Origin: Micromonospora musae
Lineage (GTDB): Bacteria; Actinomycetota; Actinomycetes; Mycobacteriales; Micromonosporaceae
DNA: 64,000 nt
Assembly (NCBI RefSeq): GCF_003626635.1
Contig: NZ_RAZT01000010.1
Location: forward strand, 248,001 to 312,000
Reading direction: 5' to 3'
Shown: positions 56,732 through 64,000 of the stretch, one piece after another
How the letters are laid out: the number at the start of each line of letters is the position of its first letter
Position numbering within the stretch: position 1 is the first letter of the stretch
The notes under the pieces: model-generated
The model's database searches: none
What the model was told of the DNA's origin: nothing
Seen by the model: only the letters and a program-made list of their open reading frames with translations
Made by a program: the position numbers and the translations under genes

Positions 56732-58177
56732 ATGGTGGGAGTCACTGCTGAGCCGAGGACCCTGGCCGAGAAGGTCTGGGACGCGCACGTCGTACGGGCC
56801 GCCGCCGGTGAACCGGATCTGCTCTACATCGACCTGCACCTCCTGCACGAGGTGACCAGCCCGCAGGCGTTCGACGGACTGCGTCTCGCCGGCCGCCGGG
56901 TGCGCCGCACCGACCTGACGATCGCGACCGAGGATCACAACACCCCGACCGGTTACGCCGACCCGGCCTTCCGTCGGCGCCGCGGCGACCTGCTCACCGT
57001 CGCCGACCCGACCTCGCGGACGCAGCTGGAGACGCTGCGCGCCAACTGCGCCGAGTTCGGGGTCCGGCTGCACCCGCTCGGGGACGAGAACCAGGGCATC
57101 GTGCACGTCATCGGTCCGCAGCTCGGGCTCACCCAGCCCGGCATGACCATCGTCTGCGGCGACTCGCACACCGCCACCCACGGCGCCTTCGGTGCGCTCG
57201 CCTTCGGTATCGGTACCAGCGAGGTCGAGCACGTCCTGGCCACCCAGACGTTGCCGCAGGGCCGGCCCAGGACGATGGCCGTGAACGTGACCGGACGGCT
57301 CGCCCCCGGCGTCACCGCCAAGGACCTGGTGCTCGCGCTGATCGCGCAGGTGGGCACCGGCGGCGGACGCGGGCACATCGTCGAGTACCGCGGCGAGGCC
57401 ATCCGTGCTCTCTCCATGGAGGGCCGCATGACCATCGCCAACATGTCCATCGAGTGGGGCGCCAAGGCCGGCATGATCGCGCCCGACGAGACGACCTTCG
57501 CGTACCTCGAGGGGCGGCCGAACGCGCCCCAGGGCGCCGACTGGGACGCGGCAGTCGCCTACTGGCGGACGCTGCCCACCGACGAGGGGGCGGCCTTCGA
57601 CAAGGAGGTGACCCTGGACGCCAGCCAGGTGACCCCCTTCGTCACCTGGGGCACCAACCCGGGCCAGGGCGCCCCGCTCAGCGCGCGGGTGCCGGATCCG
57701 GAGCAGTTCGGCACGGACTCCGAGCGGGCCGCGGCCCGGCGGGCGCTGGAGTACATGGACCTGCGCCCCGGCACGTCGCTGCGGGACCTGCCGATCGACG
57801 TGGTGTTCGTCGGCTCGTGCACCAACGGCCGGATCGAGGACCTGCGCGCCGCCGCCGACGTGCTGCGCGGGCGGAAGGTGGCCGGCGGCGTGCGGATGCT
57901 CGTGGTGCCCGGCTCCGCGGCCGTTCGGGAGGCGGCCGAATCGGAGGGGCTGGACAAGGTCTTCGCCGACGCCGGCGCCGAGTGGCGCTTCGCCGGATGC
58001 TCCATGTGTCTGGGCATGAATCCCGACACGTTGAAGCCGGGCGAGCGGTCCGCCTCCACCTCCAACCGCAACTTCGAGGGCCGCCAGGGTCGGGGCGGGC
58101 GCACCCACCTGGTCTCCCCGCCGGTAGCCGCCGCCACCGCCGTGGCGGGCCGGCTGGCCGCCCCCGCCGACCTGTGA
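56732..58177 (+). CDS. leuC: 3-Isopropylmalate dehydratase large subunit
   Basis: LeuC with LeuD isomerises 2- to 3-isopropylmalate, and citramalate to methylmalate in the CimA route. The 481-residue protein has [11 protein letters not shown] at the start, [32 protein letters not shown], and iron-sulfur cysteines in [15 protein letters not shown] and [15 protein letters not shown] 56732 or GTG 56735 may start it. Confidence 0.96.
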   Translation: MVGVTAEPRTLAEKVWDAHVVRAAAGEPDLLYIDLHLLHEVTSPQAFDGLRLAGRRVRRTDLTIATEDHNTPTGYADPAFRRRRGDLLTVADPTSRTQLETLRANCAEFGVRLHPLGDENQGIVHVIGPQLGLTQPGMTIVCGDSHTATHGAFGALAFGIGTSEVEHVLATQTLPQGRPRTMAVNVTGRLAPGVTAKDLVLALIAQVGTGGGRGHIVEYRGEAIRALSMEGRMTIANMSIEWGAKAGMIAPDETTFAYLEGRPNAPQGADWDAAVAYWRTLPTDEGAAFDKEVTLDASQVTPFVTWGTNPGQGAPLSARVPDPEQFGTDSERAAARRALEYMDLRPGTSLRDLPIDVVFVGSCTNGRIEDLRAAADVLRGRKVAGGVRMLVVPGSAAVREAAESEGLDKVFADAGAEWRFAGCSMCLGMNPDTLKPGERSASTSNRNFEGRQGRGGRTHLVSPPVAAATAVAGRLAAPADL

Positions 58178-58190
58178 AGGGATCACGCTG

Positions 58191-58778
58191 ATGGAGAGCT
58201 TCACCACCCACACCGGTACCGCGGTTCCGCTCCGGCGTTCCAATGTGGATACCGATCAGATCATTCCGGCCGTGTACCTCAAGCGGGTGACCCGGACCGG
58301 TTTCGCCGACGGTCTCTTCAGCGCCTGGCGGGAAGATCCGGAATTCGTGCTCAACGATCAAACGTATTCCGGTGCGTCGATTCTCGTGGCCGGTCCGGAG
58401 TTCGGCACCGGCTCCTCCCGAGAGCACGCGGTCTGGGCGCTGCGCGACTGGGGGTTCCGTGCGGTGATCTCCCCACGCTTCGGTGACATCTTCCGGGGCA
58501 ACGCTCTCAAGGAGGGCCTGTTGCCGGTCGAGTTGGAATTGAAGGCGGTCGAGGAGTTGTGGGATCTCGTCGAGTCGGAACCGGGTACCCCGGTCACCGT
58601 CGACCTGACTGCCCGGGAGGTCCGTGCCGGGGACGCCACCTGGTCGTTCCCGCTGGACGACTTCAGCCGCTGGCGGCTCATGGAGGGCTTGGATGACATT
58701 GGACTCACCCTCCGGCACGGGGGCGAGATCGATGCCTACGAGGCGTCCCGGCCGCCGTTCCTGCCGTCCGTGGCGTAG
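58191..58778 (+). CDS. leuD: 3-Isopropylmalate dehydratase small subunit
   Basis: The 195-residue partner of LeuC has [45 protein letters not shown] and [23 protein letters not shown], the full family pattern. It follows leuC by 13 bp, so the two are one unit. Confidence 0.97.
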   Translation: MESFTTHTGTAVPLRRSNVDTDQIIPAVYLKRVTRTGFADGLFSAWREDPEFVLNDQTYSGASILVAGPEFGTGSSREHAVWALRDWGFRAVISPRFGDIFRGNALKEGLLPVELELKAVEELWDLVESEPGTPVTVDLTAREVRAGDATWSFPLDDFSRWRLMEGLDDIGLTLRHGGEIDAYEASRPPFLPSVA

Positions 58779-58802
58779 CCGCAGATCCGAGGCGTAGAAG
58801 CG

Positions 58803-58837
58803 ATTCGCCCCCACCGGCCCGGCCGGTGGGGGCGAAT
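58803..58837. terminator. Terminator after leuD
   Basis: ATTCGCCCCCACCGGCC and its exact complement are 17-bp arms around one base, so the tip must open to form the loop. It lies 24 bp after the leuD stop. Confidence 0.75.
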
Positions 58838-58872
58838 TCGTTGCGACACAAGGGCTTTTTTCGACCGAATGT

Positions 58873-58901
58873 TTGTGTCCAGGCAGCACAGGGCATACCG
58901 T
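58873..58901 (+). promoter_or_regulatory. Likely promoter of hup
   Basis: TTGTGT and TACCGT are 17 bp apart; the start would be near 58908, about 43 bp before the gene. Confidence 0.5.
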
Positions 58902-58950
58902 GCGCGCAGAATGGCTCGCGTCGAGTCAGTTGCACAATCGGGAGGAAGTC

Positions 58951-59601
58951 GTGAACAAGGCCGAGCTCATCGAGGCGCTCGCCGTTCGCCTGGGAGACCG
59001 GAAGATGGCGACGGCCGCGCTCGACGCGGTCCTCGCTGAGGTCCAGGCGGCGGTCACCAAGGGCGAGAAGGTGGCGATCACCGGTTTCGGAGCGTTCGAA
59101 AAGCGCGTACGGGGCGCGCGAACAGCCCGGAACCCCCGGACCGGCGAGGCGGTGAAGGTCAAGAAGACATCCGTCCCGACCTTCCGCGCCGGCGCCGGCT
59201 TCAAGGAGATGGTGGCCAGCGGCAAGGTGCCGAAGGCCACGGCCGCAGCCAAGAAGACCACCACGGCCGCCAAGACCACCGGGACCAAGGCCACCAAGGC
59301 CACCAAGGCCACCACCGCCAAGGCCACCACCGCCAAGGCCACCCGCGCCAAGGCGACCGGGACCAAGACCACCGCGGCGGCGAAGAAGACCACGGCGGCG
59401 AAGAAGACCGCGACCAAGGCCACCAAGACCACGGCGGCCACCAAGAAGGCCACGCCGGCGCGGAAGACCGCAGCGGCGGGCCGTACGGCCGCGGCGAAGA
59501 AGACCACCGCGGCGGCCAAGAGCACGACGGCGAAGAAGGCGCCGGCGAAGAAAACGGCGGCCAAGAAGGCCCCGGCCAAGAAGGCAGCCAGCCGGCGCTG
59601 A
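58951..59601 (+). CDS. HU-type nucleoid protein with lysine-rich tail
   Basis: HU bends and compacts DNA. The first 94 residues of this 216-residue protein are a complete HU domain ([69 protein letters not shown]). The rest is a histone H1-like tail of Lys, Ala and Thr with repeats such as [10 protein letters not shown] and KKAPAKK, as in mycobacterial HupB and Streptomyces HupS. The GTG at 58951 has GGGAGGA before it; a start at 58873 would be in the promoter. Confidence 0.95.
   Translation: MNKAELIEALAVRLGDRKMATAALDAVLAEVQAAVTKGEKVAITGFGAFEKRVRGARTARNPRTGEAVKVKKTSVPTFRAGAGFKEMVASGKVPKATAAAKKTTTAAKTTGTKATKATKATTAKATTAKATRAKATGTKTTAAAKKTTAAKKTATKATKTTAATKKATPARKTAAAGRTAAAKKTTAAAKSTTAKKAPAKKTAAKKAPAKKAASRR
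59250..59595 (+). repeat. Low-complexity repeats coding for the HU tail
   Basis: Imperfect tandem units such as ACCAAGGCC and GCCAAGGCCACC repeat through this part of hup. Their number likely varies between strains. Confidence 0.7.
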
Positions 59602-59612
59602 CCGGTCGGCAC

Positions 59613-59645
59613 GAAGGGCGTCCACCCCGGTGGTGGGCGCCCTTC
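59613..59645. terminator. Hairpin between hup and mutT1
   Basis: GAAGGGCGTCCACC and GGTGGGCGCCCTTC pair with one G-U between two convergent genes. Confidence 0.65.
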
Positions 59646-59689
59646 GGCATACCTGGGGCCCGGCGCGGCGGCGCCCGAAGCCCCGGAAG

Positions 59690-60559
59690 TCAGAGCGGCT
59701 CGGCGGCGAGCAGTGCGTCGCCCGCGAACGCCAGCAGCCAGCCGCCGCCCTTCGGGGTGGTGAAGTCCGCCCCGACGCGTCCGGTGAGCTGCTCCAGGGC
59801 CCCCGGAATCACCTTGCCCTGGCTGCACACCGCCGCATTCCCGCCGCCGCCCGCCAGGTCCAGCAGACGGGCGGCGAGGGCGAGGGAACGCTCGTCGCGC
59901 TGTTGGCCGGCCCGCGGCTCGTCCAGGTCGCCGCAGACCTCGATCGGCAGATCCAGCCGGGTGGCTGCCGGATCCAGGGTCTGCACGCAGCGCCGGGGCG
60001 AGGCGGAGAGCAGCCGTTGCGGGCGGACGAGCGCCACCAGCTCGGCCAGCGCGTACGCCTGAGCCCAGCCCTCGGCGTCGAGCGGGCGCGCGGTGTCCGG
60101 GCCAATTCCGGTGCCCCGCCTGCCCGCGTGGCCGTGCCGGACCAGCAGCACGGTCGCGGTCACCGGCGGAAGCGCCGCGAACGCGGCCAGCACCTCGGCG
60201 TCGTGCGGATAGCTGACCAGCCGGGCCGCCTCGTCCACCGGCAGCCAACGCACCTCGTCGACCTCGGTGTCGGGCTGGAAACCGCCGCTCGCCGCCGCCC
60301 GCATCGACCAGTAGTCGACGACCTTGGGACGCCCCTCGCTGCGGTAGTGCGCGGATGGCAGCCGGACCTGCGGCACCCCCCGCACATCCGACTCCTCGGC
60401 CACCTCGCGAACCGCGGCGGCGAGCGGGTGCTCGGTCGGCTCCAGCTTTCCCTTCGGCAGCGTCCAGTCGCCGTAGCGCGGCCGGTGCACGATGCACACC
60501 TCGGTCCCGCCGGGACGCGGTCGCCACGGAACCCCGCCGGCCGCACGGATCTCGGTCAT
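59690..60559 (-). CDS. MutT1-like Nudix hydrolase fused to a histidine phosphatase
   Basis: The 289-residue protein resembles mycobacterial MutT1, which hydrolyses 8-oxo-dGTP and diadenosine polyphosphates. The Nudix box lies at 37-59 (GKLEPTEHPLAAAVREVAEE), with Asp at the usual late Gly. The C-terminal histidine phosphatase domain starts with LLVRHGHAG (RHG 141-143). It lies 105 bp after ppk on the same strand. Confidence 0.92.
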   Translation of the reverse strand: MTEIRAAGGVPWRPRPGGTEVCIVHRPRYGDWTLPKGKLEPTEHPLAAAVREVAEESDVRGVPQVRLPSAHYRSEGRPKVVDYWSMRAAASGGFQPDTEVDEVRWLPVDEAARLVSYPHDAEVLAAFAALPPVTATVLLVRHGHAGRRGTGIGPDTARPLDAEGWAQAYALAELVALVRPQRLLSASPRRCVQTLDPAATRLDLPIEVCGDLDEPRAGQQRDERSLALAARLLDLAGGGGNAAVCSQGKVIPGALEQLTGRVGADFTTPKGGGWLLAFAGDALLAAEPL

Positions 60560-60664
60560 CGCGGCCCGCCGGCCCGCGTGGACCCGGCCCGTGGTCGCAC
60601 CCGCGAAGTCACGACGGACGGCGTACGGTGCTGGCCCATTCCGTCAGCCTATGCCCCGCCGCGG

Positions 60665-62974
60665 TCAGCCCGGGGCGCCACCAGCCCGCTCCAGCAGCAG
60701 TTCCTGGAGATGGGTCAGCGGTTCGGCAGGGGTGCCCGTCCGGTGCGTCCAGGTGCCGTCGCCGGCCAGCTCGAACGCGTCCAGCTCCGGGCTCATCGCG
60801 GCGCTCAGTACGTGGTCCAGCTCGGCCCGGGCGACCGGGTCGGTCACCTTCACCAGCGCCTCGACGCGCCGGTCCAGGTTCCGGTGCATCAGGTCCGCCG
60901 AACCGATCCAGAACTCGGCGTCGCCGTTGTTGCCGAACCGGAAGACCCGGGAATGCTCCAGGAAACGGCCGAGGATCGAACGGACCCGGATGTTCTCCGA
61001 CAGCCCCGGCACCCCGGGCCGCAGCGTGCACATCCCACGGATCAGCAGGTCGACGTGGACGCCGGCCTGGGAGGCGCGGTAGAGCGCGTCGGTGATGGCC
61101 TCGTCGACCAGCGCGTTCACCTTGAACTGGACCAGTCCGGGCATGCCCAGCCGGACGTGGGCGATCTCCCGCTCGATCCGTTCGATGAGCCCGCGGCGGA
61201 TCCCCTGCGGCGCCACCAGCAGCCGGCGGTACGCGGTCTGCCGGCTGTAGCCGGTCAGGACGTTGAACAGGTCGGTCAGGTCGGCACCGATCTCCGGGTC
61301 GGCGGTGAGCATGCCGAAGTCCTCGTAGAGCCGGGCCGTCTTCGGGTGGTAGTTGCCGGTGCCGATGTGGCAGTAGCGGCGGATCTGGTTGCCCTCCTGC
61401 CGCACCACCAGCGCGGTCTTGCAGTGCGTCTTGAGCCCCACCAGGCCGTAGACGACGTGGCAGCCGGCCCGCTCCAGCGTCCGCGCCCACCCGATGTTCG
61501 CCACCTCGTCGAAGCGGGCCTTCACCTCCACCAGCACCACCACCTGCTTGCCCGCCGCCGCGGCGTCGACCAGGGCGTCGACGATGGGGGAGTCGCCGCT
61601 GGTGCGGTAGAGGGTCTGCTTGATGGCCAGCACGTTCGGGTCGGCGGCGGCCTGCTCGATGAAGCGCTGCACGCTGGTGGCGAACGAGTGGTACGGGTGG
61701 TGCACCAGCACGTCCCCGTCGCGCAGGGTGGCGAAGACGCTGCGCGGCACCTCGCCCTCGGTGAGCCGCGGATGGGTGGCCGGCACGAACGGCTTCTCCT
61801 TCAGGTCCGGCCGATCCGCCTCCTCGTAGAGCTGCCAGAGCGCGGAGAGGTCGAGCAGGCCGGGCACCCGCAGCACGTCCTGCTCGTCCATGTCCAGTTC
61901 GCGTACGAGCAGGTCGAGCATGTTGTCGCTGATCGAGGCGGCGGCCTCCAGCCGTACCGGCGGACCGAACCGCCGCCGCGCCAGCTCCCGCTCCAGCGCC
62001 TGGAGCAGGTCCTCGTCCCGGTCCTCGTCGACCTCCACCTCGGCGTTGCGGGTCACCCGGAACAGGTGGCACTCGACCACCTGCATGCCGGAGAAGAGCT
62101 GGCCGAGGTGCACCGAGATCAGGTCCTCCACCGGCAGCATCCGTACGCCCGGCTCGTTGCGCTGCACCCGGACGAAGCGGGGCACGTTGTTCGGCACCTT
62201 CACCCGGGCGAAGAGCTCCGACCCGCCGTCCGGGTCACGGACCGCCACGGCCAGGTTCAGGGAGCGGCCCGAGATGTACGGGAACGGGTGCGCGGGGTCG
62301 ACCGCCAGCGGCGTGAGCACCGGAAAGATCTGCTCCCGGAAGTACGCGCGCAGCCGGTCCCGCTCCGTGTCACCCAGCTCGCTCCAGCGCATCACGCGGA
62401 TGTTCTCGTCCGCGAGCTTCGGCAGCACGTCGTCGACGAAGGTCGCGGCGTGCCGAGCCGCCAGGCTCGAACTCGCCTCGGCGATCGTCGCCAACTGGGT
62501 GCGCAGTGGCATCCGGTCGCCGCCGCGAACCGGCAGCCCGGCCTGCAGGCGGCGCTTCAGCCCGGCGACCCGGACCATGTAGAACTCGTCCAGGTTGCTG
62601 GCGAAGATGGCCAGGAACTTCGCGCGTTCCAGCAGCGGGGTGCGCGGGTCCTCGGCGAGGGCGAGCACCCGGGCGTTGAAGTCGAGCCAGGAGAGCTCCC
62701 GGTTGAGGAACCGGTCCTCGGGCAGCGGTGGCGCCGCCGGAGGATCCTGCCGGGGCGCCGTGGCGTCCACCGGCCCCGGGGTGGAGACCGGGTCGAGCAC
62801 CTCCTCCAACCCGCTCGACGCGGCCGCCGCGTCCGCCTCGGGCGTCTCGGCCTGGGCGTACTCGGCGGGACGTCCGGGCCGGAAGCGGCCGTCGACGCCG
62901 CGCAGACGGGCACCGTTGCGGGCCACGGCCTCATCGGTGGCGGGCGGGTCGGTCTCCTCGCGAGGGGTGCTCAC
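60665..62974 (-). CDS. ppk: Polyphosphate kinase Ppk1
   Basis: Ppk1 makes polyphosphate from ATP. The 769-residue protein has an N-terminal Gly/Asp-rich extension of about 90 residues, then the four Ppk domains: [66 protein letters not shown] and the active-site His in [17 protein letters not shown]. The GTG at 62974 is preferred because a GATTAT -10 lies six bases before it, which fits a leaderless mRNA; a TTG start at 63007 would be inside the promoter. Confidence 0.94.
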   Translation of the reverse strand: MSTPREETDPPATDEAVARNGARLRGVDGRFRPGRPAEYAQAETPEADAAAASSGLEEVLDPVSTPGPVDATAPRQDPPAAPPLPEDRFLNRELSWLDFNARVLALAEDPRTPLLERAKFLAIFASNLDEFYMVRVAGLKRRLQAGLPVRGGDRMPLRTQLATIAEASSSLAARHAATFVDDVLPKLADENIRVMRWSELGDTERDRLRAYFREQIFPVLTPLAVDPAHPFPYISGRSLNLAVAVRDPDGGSELFARVKVPNNVPRFVRVQRNEPGVRMLPVEDLISVHLGQLFSGMQVVECHLFRVTRNAEVEVDEDRDEDLLQALERELARRRFGPPVRLEAAASISDNMLDLLVRELDMDEQDVLRVPGLLDLSALWQLYEEADRPDLKEKPFVPATHPRLTEGEVPRSVFATLRDGDVLVHHPYHSFATSVQRFIEQAAADPNVLAIKQTLYRTSGDSPIVDALVDAAAAGKQVVVLVEVKARFDEVANIGWARTLERAGCHVVYGLVGLKTHCKTALVVRQEGNQIRRYCHIGTGNYHPKTARLYEDFGMLTADPEIGADLTDLFNVLTGYSRQTAYRRLLVAPQGIRRGLIERIEREIAHVRLGMPGLVQFKVNALVDEAITDALYRASQAGVHVDLLIRGMCTLRPGVPGLSENIRVRSILGRFLEHSRVFRFGNNGDAEFWIGSADLMHRNLDRRVEALVKVTDPVARAELDHVLSAAMSPELDAFELAGDGTWTHRTGTPAEPLTHLQELLLERAGGAPG

Positions 62975-62980
62975 CTGCTC

Positions 62981-62986
62981 ATAATC
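62981..62986 (-). promoter_or_regulatory. -10 element of ppk
   Basis: GATTAT (minus strand) ends six bases before the ppk GTG. A perfect 15-bp palindrome, CACCCGA-T-TCGGGTG (62986-63000), overlaps it and the PHO-box-like repeat. Confidence 0.5.
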
Positions 62987-62992
62987 ACCCGA

Positions 62993-63014
62993 TTCGGGTG
63001 AACGCAAAATGAAC
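62993..63014 (-). promoter_or_regulatory. PHO-box-like direct repeat upstream of ppk
   Basis: On the minus strand, two 11-bp units lie head to tail: GTTCATTTTGC and GTTCACCCGAA. This is the pattern of Streptomyces PhoP sites (GTTCA-type direct repeats), and it covers the -35 position of the ppk promoter. Phosphate control of ppk is known in Streptomyces, so PhoP is the likely activator here. Confidence 0.55.
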
Positions 63015-63028
63015 TTGGCGACGACTGG

Positions 63029-63226
63029 TCAGATCATCGTCGGCAACGTCACCCGTACCACCGCGCCGGACGCATCGGTCTCCACCCGGACCCGCTGACC
63101 CAGGCGGAGCAGGCGCAGCCCGGAGGCGTCGAAGGCGCGCGCCGGGAAGGGCAGCTCGGTGCCGTCGTCGAGGAGCAGCAGGCCGCTGCGGGTCGACGCG
63201 TCGTAGGTGGCCACCGTGCCCTGCAT
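63029..63226 (-). CDS. Small cold-shock-like (OB-fold) protein
   Basis: The 65-residue protein MQGTVATYDASTRSGLLLLD... resembles a cold-shock OB fold in size and spacing (GTV, TYD, SGLLLLDDGTELPF, FDASGLRLLRLGQRVRVETD), but without the aromatic RNA-binding residues. Many actinobacteria have it next to cofC. The ATG at 63226 begins 26 bp after cofC. Confidence 0.75.
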   Translation of the reverse strand: MQGTVATYDASTRSGLLLLDDGTELPFPARAFDASGLRLLRLGQRVRVETDASGAVVRVTLPTMI

Positions 63227-63252
63227 GCGAGCACCGTACACCGGGGTGGCCG

Positions 63253-63891
63253 TCAACCGGCCGCGGCGGCGTGGTCGACGGTGAGCGCGGCGGTGCGCGG
63301 TCCCAGCCCGAGCCGGGCCGCGGCCGCGAGGTCCGCGGGCGTGTCCACGTCGCGTCGCAGGCTCGGCCACCCGCCGGTCAGCGGCAACGCCCCGCTCGCG
63401 GCGTGCGCCGCCGCCGAGCGCACCCCGAAGCGGGGCTCCAACGCCAGGCCCGGCGGCGCGGTGAGCAGCACCGTCCCGTCGCCCGGCGCGTCGGCCACGT
63501 AGCGCCGAACCGGCGGGCCGTCCTGCGCGACACGCAGCGCGTCGGCCAGTTCGGCCGGGCGCAACGCCGGCAGGTCGGCGGTGAGGCCGGCCACCCAACC
63601 CGGGCCGGCGATGTCCGCCCCGTAGCTGAATGCGGCGTTCAGCCCGGCGGCCGGCAGATCCGGCAGCACCCGCGCGCCCAGTTCCCGGGCGAGCGCGCCG
63701 ACCCGGACGTCGTCGGTGACGAGGAGCACGTCGGCGACGAGCGGGCAGGCCCGCGCCGCGCGGACCGTGTCGGCCGCCAGGGCCAGCGCCAGCTCCTCGT
63801 GCGGTACGCCCGGCAGCGCCCCCCGCAGGCGACTCTTCGCCGCCGTCAGGGGCTTCGCCGGCACCACCAGGGCCCACTTCGGCTGACTCAC
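63253..63891 (-). CDS. cofC: 2-Phospho-L-lactate (or phosphoenolpyruvate) guanylyltransferase CofC/FbiD
   Basis: CofC/FbiD activates the side-chain precursor of coenzyme F420; in actinobacteria the substrate is phosphoenolpyruvate. The 212-residue protein has the nucleotidyltransferase motif WALVVPAKPLTAAKSRL at the N-terminus, with DVLLVTDD and LTADLPAL following. Start GTG 63891. It heads the leftward set cofC, cold-shock-like gene, ppk, mutT1. Confidence 0.88.
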   Translation of the reverse strand: MSQPKWALVVPAKPLTAAKSRLRGALPGVPHEELALALAADTVRAARACPLVADVLLVTDDVRVGALARELGARVLPDLPAAGLNAAFSYGADIAGPGWVAGLTADLPALRPAELADALRVAQDGPPVRRYVADAPGDGTVLLTAPPGLALEPRFGVRSAAAHAASGALPLTGGWPSLRRDVDTPADLAAAARLGLGPRTAALTVDHAAAAG

Positions 63892-63952
63892 GCCACAATC
63901 CTGCCAGCTGGTTGTCGGCACCCTCGCTGGCCCGCACCACGGGGGAGCAGGC

Positions 63953-64000
63953 ATGATTTCGCTGCGGGTAGCGCCGGCGGTCCGGTGCGCGGTCCCGAGA
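63953..64000 (+). CDS. Start of a rightward gene cut by the window end
   Basis: GGGGGAG lies before an ATG at 63953 that stays open to the last base (MISLRVAPAVRCAVPR). It is divergent from cofC. In related genomes a lysophospholipid acyltransferase often follows cofC, but the sequence here is too short to identify. Confidence 0.4.
   Translation, partial: MISLRVAPAVRCAVPR

Noticed and set aside
59250-59595. Repeats that could suggest a CRISPR-like or satellite array
   Set aside because: The repeats are imperfect, in frame and encode the Lys/Ala/Thr tail of HU.
59630-63001. Very long open frame on the plus strand over mutT1 and ppk
   Set aside because: It is the antisense of two well-conserved genes, with composition typical of a shadow frame and no ribosome site or motif.

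Overview
The window is chromosomal DNA of a high-GC actinomycete, most likely a member of the Micromonosporaceae (Micromonospora or Salinispora type). This is inferred from very high GC with strong third-position GC bias, an HU protein with a long lysine/alanine/threonine tail, CofC (coenzyme F420), an NdgR-type IclR regulator divergent from leuCD, a MutT1-type Nudix/phosphatase fusion, gatCAB beside ligA, and short MSER... mini-cistrons between genes. No rRNA, CRISPR, prophage, transposase gene or biosynthetic gene cluster was seen. Most genes are housekeeping; the novelty lies between the genes.

Layout. 1-11 kb: 3' end of a MetE-like gene, a VOC protein, an ADP-ribosylglycohydrolase, ligA, a membrane GGDEF-EAL protein and gatC-gatA-gatB. 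11-25 kb: a transketolase/AceE-like enzyme, a metallophosphoesterase and lipoprotein sugar dehydrogenase, a 2-hydroxyacid dehydrogenase, a PH-like protein, a degenerate GGDEF-EAL protein, a GH2 beta-mannosidase and an ArsR-SulP pair. 25-44 kb: a branched-chain amino acid region with ilvD, a third GGDEF-EAL gene, ilvB-ilvN-ilvC, serA, apbE, leuB, ilvE, a PtpB-like phosphatase, a PRC-barrel protein, ahpD and cimA. 44-55 kb: an EEP phosphatase, a secreted protein, the moxR-DUF58-VWA-protease cluster, membrane proteins, an ArfB-like factor and a fumarylacetoacetase-family enzyme. 55-64 kb: tRNA-Gln and two tRNA-Glu, ndgR, leuC-leuD, hup, and a leftward cofC/cold-shock-like/ppk/mutT1 set.

Together cimA, leuC, leuD, leuB, ilvB, ilvN, ilvC, ilvD and ilvE encode a complete citramalate route from pyruvate to isoleucine, and also valine synthesis. 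Leucine lacks only leuA in this window. ilvB and cimA each have an attenuator: a short leader peptide rich in Leu/Ile/Val codons, a first hairpin and a U-tailed terminator.

Points of special interest: (1) two about 165-bp palindromic elements (33460-33625 and 51181-51342) with different terminal inverted repeats, a shared core, a hairpin whose stems differ but stay paired, likely target duplications, and insertion exactly at a stop codon in both cases; (2) MSER... mini-ORFs linking gatC-gatA and ilvB-ilvN by ATGA overlaps; (3) an ahpC remnant (ribosome site plus 16 codons) directly before ahpD; (4) a PHO-box-like direct repeat before an apparently leaderless ppk.
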